Assembly: GCF_000055945.1 (NCBI RefSeq)
Contig: NC_008013.1
Coordinates: 1 to 39,794, forward strand
DNA: 39,794 nt
Direction of reading: 5' to 3'
From: Lawsonia intracellularis PHE/MN1-00
GTDB taxonomy: Bacteria; Desulfobacterota; Desulfovibrionia; Desulfovibrionales; Desulfovibrionaceae
The position numbers were made by a program, and so were the translations under genes. The notes below the pieces were generated by a model. That model was not told the origin of the DNA and searched no databases. It saw only the letters and a program-made list of their open reading frames with translations. Shown one piece after another: positions 33,665 to 39,794 of this stretch; within the stretch, counting starts at the first letter, position 1; each line of letters starts with the position of its first letter.

Positions 33665-36469
33665 ATGATTCATCTATTTAAAGATATTAATAAACATTTT
33701 TTTACAATTAGTTTAATATACACATATATATATATAAGCATAATTATACATAATATAAAAAGTATAGTTAATATAGCTATATTATCTATGTTTTCTATTC
33801 TTATATGTTATACAAATGCTTTTTGTATAAATAATACAAAAGAATCTGGTGGATTAATTAAGCATAATGTACGAGCCCAAATAGCAGAAGAAAGAAAAAA
33901 GGCAAAAGCAGAAGGACGACTTGAAGAATTCGAAAAAAATTTGAAAGCAAAAAGAGCCGAAGAACAAAAACAAAGAGTCGCAGCTTGGAAAGCAAAAAAA
34001 AGGGAAGAAAAAAAATTATCACAAACAGAAGAAGAAAGAAAAAAAAGCGAAGCACATAGAAAAGGACAATTAAAACGCATTGAAAGAAGGCAAGAAGTTA
34101 ACAAACGGATAGAAATAGCCATCAGAGAAGGGAACGAAGATGAAGTTCGGAGAACAATTTCTCAAGAAGAAATACAAATCAAAAAAGAAAGAGATTTAAA
34201 ATATAAAGAAGAAAAAAAAGCTAAAATATTGATAAAAAATCCTCCACTAACAGAATTTGAAAAACTACGTAGAGTAGCTATTAGTGAAACTCAAACTGAA
34301 CGTCATGCAAATGATAAAATATTAGCTAAAAAAGAAGAGGAATTAATAAAAATTGAGTCAGCTGATATTGTTAAAGAAAAAATCAAAAGAGAAAAGTTAC
34401 AACGTATTAAACAAAATAGAGCAAGATGGAGTTCAAAAAATAGAGAAACTAAAAGAGCAGAACTATCTGAAGAGGAGAGAAAAAAATCAGAAGCACGTAG
34501 TCAGGGACAAAAAGAACGCCAACAGCAACATAAAGAAATAAAGAAAAAGCTTCAAAAAGCATTGAAAGAAGGAAAGTTAGAGGAGGTAAAAAAGGAAATA
34601 GAGCTTAGTAAGTTAGAAAGAAAAAAATTTTTAAAAAACAGACAATTAATACGTAATGCGACAAAACATGCAGAAAAACAAATGGCAATGTGGTTATCTT
34701 TACCAGAAGATGAAAAAAATCGTAGGATGAAAATTAGTCAACGGTGCTCAGAATATCATTCTTCCATGAAAAAAATAAGGAAAAAGTCTAAATCTGCTGA
34801 AGAGTCAGGGTGTATGGAACAATTTTTAGAAGCTTTTAGTGAAGAATTACAACTTAAGGAGGAGACAGTTAAAAGGAAAAAGAAAATACAAAAAGAACAA
34901 AAAAAGAAAAAGAAAAAAGAAAAGCAGTCAAAAAAACAAAATATAGATACAGGTCAAGAACCAGAGCCTCCATTAATGGAGGATGAGTATTGTTTTCTTT
35001 TAGGTGATCTTCAACCATCTTTTTTACCATCTGAAGAAATACTCTTAGAGCCAGATCAAACTTTTCTATTAGATTTAGAAACAATTGATCCATCAAGCTT
35101 AGATCTACAAATTTTTCAGGAAGAAAGTACTAGTACATATAGGGAAATCGCTTTTAGTAATAGTAATTCTGAGGGTGATAACTCTAATAATATACCTTCT
35201 CTAAAAGACAATGCATTACAACAATCAGAAGAAATACAATGTACAGAGACAGCTATTTCTGAATGTAATAATACTATTAAAGAGTTAGATTTGATAGAAG
35301 GAGATTCTATATCTTCTCAGCAACCTAAGGGGAAACAGTCTTCATTAACAGCAAGTATTGTAATAAATCAAACTCATAGTAACGAATTACAAATATTATC
35401 TTATATTGATGGGTATAATAAAAAATCACAACTATCTTCTTTAAAAAGTTTACAAAATCTTTTTTATAGTCCTAAGGAACAAATGTTAGCTAGGCTAAAA
35501 ACTTTTGTTTTACAGAGTAGCTTTATGCCAAGTGATGTTAACTATTATGAATATGATAGTGAAGATAGTACCAATACAATGCTACAATATCCAACTATGC
35601 TTTCTAACATAGTTAAAAATAGCTGTTCAAATCTCAAACAGTATAATTTTTTTGGTTATAGTAAAAATAATAGTAAAAACTTAGAACTTAAACCATATAG
35701 TTATCAAATAGGTATTATTACAAATATAAAATCAGGTTTATCTCTCTCATTGGCTTACAATCGAGATAAAGATAAAATTTCTTCTTTTTCACATATGATA
35801 ATGGAGTCATTTTGTAGTCCTGCACAGTCAACTATAAGTTCAGATTGTCTCTCAAGCCTTTTTATATGGGATCCCAGCTATTCAGGATTTAAGGGATATA
35901 TAGTTAGTGCTTATGGGTGGGGGCAAATGAAAAATATACGCTATGCAATACATAATAAAAAAGAAATTTGCACAAAAGGGGAGACTACCGTTACCATATA
36001 TGGCTCTCTTTATCGGTTAGGATATACCTTCCCTTTGGGAAAGAGTATAATGTTTACACCATATATAGAGAACAGTTTTGTGCAGATAGCATGGGAAAGT
36101 TATAATGAACATTTTGGTGTTCTTCCTTGTAAAATTAGTAGTTATAAAGAGAAAATGTATGAAAGGAACATAGGGGTACATATTTCTTGGACAGATAACG
36201 ACTGTTCTTTATTACAAGCATGGACTGTAATAAATAATAAAAGGCATATATCAAGTAAGATAGAAGCAATTCCACTTAGTTCACCTAAGTCTTTTTTTTA
36301 TTTATCTCAGATCCCAAAAAATAAAAAAGAATATACTCAAAAAGAAATTGGGATATCCTATAAAAGGAAAATTATAGAGGAAATGGCTATTACTTTTGAC
36401 AGTAAATTTTTCTATGCAAAACATAATAATGGAAAAGAAGTGGAATGTAGTATTCATTATATCTTTTAA
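33665..36469 (+). CDS. autotransporter-like protein, charged helical repeat passenger
   Basis: 934 residues, ATG at 33665. Two hydrophobic segments (about 12-28 and 34-50), the second ending near NAFC, make an unusually long export signal; a later start is possible. Residues about 66-425 are almost only Lys, Glu, Arg, Gln and Ala: long charged helix or coiled coil. Inside are three related units, each with a Trp (W108, W256, W343): the first two share EEERKKSEA, a G-Q pair and a final EG-x-x-(D/E)EV. After a Glu/Ser-rich linker, GYNKKSQLSSLKSLQ and a C-terminal domain (about 640-934; SAYGWGQMKN, MFTPYIENSF, final HYIF) match the protein encoded at 10436. Predicted outer-membrane barrel carrying an extended helical stalk. 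Function unknown; adhesion or host contact is the natural guess. Confidence 0.75.
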   Translation: MIHLFKDINKHFFTISLIYTYIYISIIIHNIKSIVNIAILSMFSILICYTNAFCINNTKESGGLIKHNVRAQIAEERKKAKAEGRLEEFEKNLKAKRAEEQKQRVAAWKAKKREEKKLSQTEEERKKSEAHRKGQLKRIERRQEVNKRIEIAIREGNEDEVRRTISQEEIQIKKERDLKYKEEKKAKILIKNPPLTEFEKLRRVAISETQTERHANDKILAKKEEELIKIESADIVKEKIKREKLQRIKQNRARWSSKNRETKRAELSEEERKKSEARSQGQKERQQQHKEIKKKLQKALKEGKLEEVKKEIELSKLERKKFLKNRQLIRNATKHAEKQMAMWLSLPEDEKNRRMKISQRCSEYHSSMKKIRKKSKSAEESGCMEQFLEAFSEELQLKEETVKRKKKIQKEQKKKKKKEKQSKKQNIDTGQEPEPPLMEDEYCFLLGDLQPSFLPSEEILLEPDQTFLLDLETIDPSSLDLQIFQEESTSTYREIAFSNSNSEGDNSNNIPSLKDNALQQSEEIQCTETAISECNNTIKELDLIEGDSISSQQPKGKQSSLTASIVINQTHSNELQILSYIDGYNKKSQLSSLKSLQNLFYSPKEQMLARLKTFVLQSSFMPSDVNYYEYDSEDSTNTMLQYPTMLSNIVKNSCSNLKQYNFFGYSKNNSKNLELKPYSYQIGIITNIKSGLSLSLAYNRDKDKISSFSHMIMESFCSPAQSTISSDCLSSLFIWDPSYSGFKGYIVSAYGWGQMKNIRYAIHNKKEICTKGETTVTIYGSLYRLGYTFPLGKSIMFTPYIENSFVQIAWESYNEHFGVLPCKISSYKEKMYERNIGVHISWTDNDCSLLQAWTVINNKRHISSKIEAIPLSSPKSFFYLSQIPKNKKEYTQKEIGISYKRKIIEEMAITFDSKFFYAKHNNGKEVECSIHYIF

Positions 36470-36607
36470 TATAGTATTTACCTAACAATAGTTAACTTAT
36501 AAAAATAATTATATATATATATATTAAATAGTTAAAATAATAGTATCCTGTGTATTAATATGCTTTTTAATCAAGGTTTTCTCAATGCTATGTTTAGCTA
36601 AACATCA

Positions 36608-36838
36608 TTGAAAGATATAATAACCTCCTGGATATCTTGTTTTATGTCTTGTTATTTTTGGTATAATAAAAACCTGGGGCTGTTTATTTTACTATTTTGT
36701 TTTTATTTTATTTTTTACCCTATTAATGTATTAACAATCTTTCACATAGACAAAAAAATATGTTTTTGGAATGATCATCCAAGAATACAATTATCTGATT
36801 TTTTTATCCCATATAAACAGCTCCAAATAAAGGGATAG
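36608..36838 (+). CDS. small membrane protein with PRIQLSDF motif
   Basis: Up to 76 residues. The frame opens after a TAA at 36599, giving TTG at 36608 or ATG at 36644 as possible starts; neither has a good ribosome-binding site. It has one or two hydrophobic helices (GLFILLFCFYFIFYPINVL) then a soluble end, CFWNDHPRIQLSDFFIPYKQ. A decayed NPRIQLANY copy is seen near 29800. It lies between the large autotransporter-like gene and the recombinase, 35 bp before the latter. No family recognised. Confidence 0.45.
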   Translation: MKDIITSWISCFMSCYFWYNKNLGLFILLFCFYFIFYPINVLTIFHIDKKICFWNDHPRIQLSDFFIPYKQLQIKG

Positions 36839-36873
36839 GATAAAACTAATTAGTATAAGGTATAACCAGCTGT

Positions 36874-38025
36874 ATGCCAAAAATAACAAGACATAAAACA
36901 AGATATCCAGGAGTTTATTATATCTTTCAACGACGTTTAGATAAGCATGGCGTTGAGAAAACGTTTTATATTCTTTATAGACGATGTGGAGAAAAAAAAC
37001 TTATTGAAGAACCTGTAGGCCGTGAATCATCTGGAATGACTGCAGCAACAGCAAATAATATTCGTGGACTTCGGGCTATTGGGAAAGAACTTTCTAATGT
37101 TGAAAAAAGAAAAAAAGAAAAAGAAAAACAACAAAATCAAAAAGTTACATTGCAAACTATTTGGGATAAATATCAACTAATTTACTCAGAAAAAAAATCC
37201 TTAAAACAGGATATAAGTAGAGTAAAATACTTATCTGATTTAATGCATAAAAGTCCTGATATCCTTACAACAAATGATATTGATACGCTGAGAAAAAAAT
37301 TAACATTAACAAAAAGTTCTAAAGGGGGAGCAAGCTTATCACCAGCTTCAATAAAACATATTTTAGTATTACTTAAAAGGTTGATCAACTTTGGTATTCA
37401 AAGAAATTTATGTATAAAACCACAAAATTTATATATTGATATGCCAAAGGTTGATAATCAAAAAACAGAAATTCTTTCTAAGAATCAATTAAAAAATCTT
37501 CTACTTGCGCTTGATGCTGAACCCAACCAGTCAGATGTTGCCTTTATTCGTTTAGCACTAGTTACAGGAATGAGAAAAAGTGCATTATTAGCTCTTAAAT
37601 GGTCTGACTGTGACTTTGAAAATAATATCATTACACTTTCTGGGAATTATGCAAAAAAAGGGAAAACAGATTATATTCCTATGAATAACTCTGCAAAGTC
37701 AATTTTATTATCTATCCCAAAAGGAAATAGTGATTTTATTTTTGCAACACGTAATGGAACAAAAAGAACAACTTATAATCAGCGGTTAATAAAAAGAATA
37801 AAAGAAAAAGCAAAATTACCAAAAGACTTTAGACCGCTTCATGGGTTACGTCATAATTTTGCCTCTAGGTTAGCTTCAAGTGGAAAAGTAGATTTGTATA
37901 CTATTCAACGACTACTAACTCATGAAACACCTGCTATGACACAACGATATGCACATCTACATAATGATGCATTAAAAAAAGCTGCTGCTATTATTGATGA
38001 TGAATTTACGGAAACATTAAGTTAG
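36874..38025 (+). CDS. tyrosine recombinase/integrase
   Basis: 383 residues, ATG at 36874. N-terminal arm-binding-like region (TRYPGVYYIFQRRLDKHG) with a basic KKEKEKQQNQK stretch, core-binding domain at about 90-185, then the catalytic domain with all expected residues: R234 (TGMRKSALLALKW), K262 region, H323-x-x-R326 (LHGLRHNFASRLA), H350 (LLTHETPAMTQRYAHL) and nucleophile Y359. It cuts and rejoins DNA at specific sites. It could serve integration of the element, resolution of plasmid dimers, or inversion between flanking repeats. Complete. No adjacent tRNA or clear att core was found. Weak 9-bp hairpin just after the stop. Confidence 0.9.
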   Translation: MPKITRHKTRYPGVYYIFQRRLDKHGVEKTFYILYRRCGEKKLIEEPVGRESSGMTAATANNIRGLRAIGKELSNVEKRKKEKEKQQNQKVTLQTIWDKYQLIYSEKKSLKQDISRVKYLSDLMHKSPDILTTNDIDTLRKKLTLTKSSKGGASLSPASIKHILVLLKRLINFGIQRNLCIKPQNLYIDMPKVDNQKTEILSKNQLKNLLLALDAEPNQSDVAFIRLALVTGMRKSALLALKWSDCDFENNIITLSGNYAKKGKTDYIPMNNSAKSILLSIPKGNSDFIFATRNGTKRTTYNQRLIKRIKEKAKLPKDFRPLHGLRHNFASRLASSGKVDLYTIQRLLTHETPAMTQRYAHLHNDALKKAAAIIDDEFTETLS

Positions 38026-38030
38026 ACAAC

Positions 38031-38051
38031 ATACATTTATTATAAATGTAT
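38031..38051 (+). terminator. weak hairpin after the recombinase gene
   Basis: ATACATTTA / TAAATGTAT (38031-38039, 38043-38051) with a three-base loop, 6 bp after the stop. All A/T apart from two pairs and no T-run, so only a possible terminator. Confidence 0.3.
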
Positions 38052-38346
38052 AAAATCTATAATTTTTATGTACATATAGTTGTATATATCATTATACTAT
38101 AAAATATACTATATTAATTATCTGATAATATACCTATAAAATAATAACTGTTGTTACAGCTTATGTAACTTTAACTGACTAATATATAAAAAATGTATAT
38201 GATATATTATTATATATTAAAAATAGGTTAATTGTAATTAATAATAGTAAAAAAAATACTCATCAAATTTTTAATAAACTATTTCTCTTTTTTCTTAAAA
38301 AATAAGACAAGATATATAATATCCATTTAAGTGATACTTAATTTAT
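38052..38346. other. intergenic, no gene seen
   Basis: About 300 bp of AT-rich DNA between the recombinase gene and the right copy of the 35-bp inverted repeat. No ORF or clear site. Confidence 0.5.
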
Positions 38347-38381
38347 TTTAGTGTTACCAACAAAATAAAAAACTGTCTAAC
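38347..38381 (-). repeat. 35-bp inverted repeat, right copy
   Basis: Reverse-complement partner of 33442-33476 (30/35 matches). It lies 321 bp after the recombinase gene and 82 bp before the partition palindrome. Confidence 0.6.
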
Positions 38382-38462
38382 TAAGCTAATCAACTTAATA
38401 TCCAATCATATTAACTCTTTTTATCAATATGTGAATATTAGTCGAGCAAAATAAAAAATTTT

Positions 38463-38576
38463 TACGTACTATACATATACTACATATTATACATATAATA
38501 TAGACAGAATGTCTACATTGTATAATATATATAATATGTAGTATATTTGTTATATGTAGTATATGTATAGTACGTA
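38463..38576. promoter_or_regulatory. large palindrome with direct repeats, candidate partition site/operator
   Basis: Outer arms at 38463-38487 and 38552-38576 are perfect complements over 25 bp. The 13-mer ATATGTAGTATAT occurs at 38534-38546 and 38552-38564 and inverted at 38475-38487. An inner palindrome TAGACA-GAA-TGTCTA lies at about 38500-38514. It ends 90 bp before parA. RHH partition proteins bind such repeated motifs upstream of their operon, where they act as centromere and operator. Confidence 0.6.
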
Positions 38577-38666
38577 CCATATTAATAGTACTTTACATAT
38601 AGACTATATATAACATATGTTTTATACTAAAAAACATACATCATAAAATAAAAAAGGATATATTTT

Positions 38667-39422
38667 GTGAAAGAAATCATAGCAATTATTAATCAAAAAG
38701 GTGGCGTAGGGAAAAGCACCACAGCATTAGCATTAGGAGCTGGCTTAATTAATAGAGGATATAGCGTACTTTTCATTGACCTAGATGCACAAGGGAATTT
38801 AACACATACACTAGGGATTCAATCTACAAACTTAACTTCTGTAGATCTATTAGCAAAACGAATGAGTATAAAAGAAGTCCTACAAGATACAAAAAAAGGT
38901 ACTGTAATACCAGCAAGTCCAACATTAGCAGGTGCAGATACTGTAATAACTGATGTAGGAAAAGAATATAGACTAAAAGAAGCATTAAGTGATGTATTAA
39001 ACGACTATGACTATGCTGTAATAGATACGCCTCCTGCATTAGGAGTATTAACAATAAATGCCCTTACAGCATGTTCAAGTATAGTCATTCCTGCACAAGC
39101 TGATATTTATAGCTTACAAGGTATTCATCAACTCCATCAGACGATCAGCACAGTAAAACAATATTGTAATTCAGGACTAAAAGTAAAAGGAATTTTACTT
39201 ACACGTTACAATACTAGATCTATATTAAGTAGAGACCTTACTGAAATTATAGAACAAACTGCACAAAAACTAGATACAAAGCTGTTTACTTCTACTATTC
39301 GAGAAGCAATTGCTATAAAAGAAAGTCAAGTTCATCAACAAGACATATATACATATGCTCCTAAAAGTAACGTGGCTTTAGATTATGAAAATTTTGTAGA
39401 AGAATTTTTGAGAAGGAATTAG
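38667..39422 (+). CDS. parA: ParA-family partition ATPase
   Basis: 251 residues, GTG at 38667 with AAGGA about eight bases upstream. Deviant Walker A motif INQKGGVGKSTTALALG with the signature first lysine, then FIDLDAQGNLTHTLG (A' motif) and VIDTPPALGVLTINALTA (Walker B region). No N-terminal DNA-binding extension, so the short type Ib class, which works with small RHH partners rather than a large ParB. It should form a dynamic ATP-dependent pattern on the nucoid to separate plasmid copies. Followed after four bases by the RHH gene, and preceded by the palindromic site. Confidence 0.93.
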   Translation: MKEIIAIINQKGGVGKSTTALALGAGLINRGYSVLFIDLDAQGNLTHTLGIQSTNLTSVDLLAKRMSIKEVLQDTKKGTVIPASPTLAGADTVITDVGKEYRLKEALSDVLNDYDYAVIDTPPALGVLTINALTACSSIVIPAQADIYSLQGIHQLHQTISTVKQYCNSGLKVKGILLTRYNTRSILSRDLTEIIEQTAQKLDTKLFTSTIREAIAIKESQVHQQDIYTYAPKSNVALDYENFVEEFLRRN

Positions 39423-39426
39423 TTAT

Positions 39427-39794
39427 ATGGTTAAAAGAAAAAACTTTAAAAATAACCCTGTATTACAGTTTATTAGTACAGAACATATAGAACATGAAGA
39501 TAACAATGATCATATAGATAATCTTCAACATACAGATGTTGATGCTAAAACTAATCATATAGAATATACGAAAGATACACATGTTACTCATAGTGAAACG
39601 GATCAAAATAGTATACCTAATAACCACAAATCAAAAGAAATAAAAAATAAAAGGCTTACTGTACTCCTAAAACCATCAATTTTTGAAAATGCAGCTAAAC
39701 TTTCAGGATTAAAAAGAACAAGTGTAAATAATACAATCAATAAAGCATTAGAAGAATATATACAGAAACATGAAGAGATATTAAAAAAATATGA
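39427..39794 (+). CDS. RHH partition protein, 5' part (continues at 1-25)
   Basis: ATG at 39427, four bases after the parA stop, so the two genes are one operon. The frame is open to the last base of the window and the split codon is completed by base 1, giving a 130-residue protein. The N-terminal half (about residues 15-65) is polar and rich in His, Asp, Asn and Thr and looks disordered. From about residue 72 (KRLTVLLKPSIFENAAKL) it has the strand-helix-helix pattern of a ribbon-helix-helix DNA-binding domain, ending in an acidic tail. This architecture, a mobile N-terminus plus RHH fold next to a short ParA, is that of ParG/omega-type centromere-binding proteins of type Ib partition systems. 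Expected role: bind the repeats upstream of parA, repress the operon and stimulate ParA ATPase. Family assignment is from pattern and position only. Confidence 0.85.
   Translation, partial: MVKRKNFKNNPVLQFISTEHIEHEDNNDHIDNLQHTDVDAKTNHIEYTKDTHVTHSETDQNSIPNNHKSKEIKNKRLTVLLKPSIFENAAKLSGLKRTSVNNTINKALEEYIQKHEEILKKY

Noticed and set aside
38395-38580. Minus-strand 61-residue open frame upstream of parA
   Set aside because: It lies in the AT palindrome; its Ile/His-rich translation reflects the repeats, not a protein.
1-39794. tRNA or rRNA genes
   Set aside because: No cloverleaf with a GTTCRANNC arm or rRNA-like conserved stretch was recognised.

Overview
The window is very AT-rich and reads as a complete circular plasmid of an obligately intracellular, Lawsonia-like delta-proteobacterium. 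The genus is recalled from its general character (iteron plasmid, many autotransporter-like proteins, decayed intergenic DNA, a size near the middle Lawsonia intracellularis plasmid); I could not run a search. Circularity has direct support: a ribbon-helix-helix partition gene runs off the right end at 39794 and its frame stays open from base 1 to a stop at 23-25.

Backbone. parA (38667-39422) and the junction-spanning RHH gene form a small partition operon. Upstream lies a large AT palindrome with direct repeats (38463-38576), a candidate centromere/operator. A ParE-type toxin-antitoxin pair follows (404-975), then an XRE regulator (2232-2513, minus), a winged-helix initiator gene (2785-3822) and an iteron origin (3823-4205). 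A tyrosine recombinase (36874-38025) sits on the other side of parA.

Surface and secreted proteins. 5055-7874 (minus) is a classical beta-helix autotransporter. 10436-12607 and 33665-36469 are paralogues whose C-terminal barrels match but whose passengers are coiled-coil or highly charged helix instead of beta-helix. A decayed barrel fragment lies near 1.6-1.73 kb. 8334-9464 (minus) encodes an HD-domain phosphohydrolase with a signal peptide, which is unusual.

Modification locus, 12.77-27.26 kb. Two gene arms diverge from a 129-bp spacer at 19239-19367. The minus arm (acyltransferase, radical SAM, DegT aminotransferase, methyltransferase, polysaccharide deacetylase, AsnB-type amidotransferase) looks intact. 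The plus arm (glycosyltransferase, two tandem methyltransferases, a second DegT aminotransferase, ATP-grasp ligase, second radical SAM) carries a 13-G tract, a 10-G tract, a one-base frameshift and an in-frame TGA. A convergent third radical SAM gene is broken twice. The set suggests decoration of a surface glycan or a small amidated/methylated molecule, with switchable or decaying expression of one arm. No flippase, polymerase or nucleotide-sugar synthesis gene is visible, so precursors would come from the chromosome.

Decayed zone, 28.8-33.6 kb. After a dicarboxylate/amino-acid symporter (27548-28714) there are almost 5 kb of gene debris, partly phage-like (holin-like remnant, a TM plus coiled-coil protein, broken coherent frames). 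A 35-bp imperfect inverted repeat (33442-33476 and 38347-38381) brackets the autotransporter-recombinase segment.
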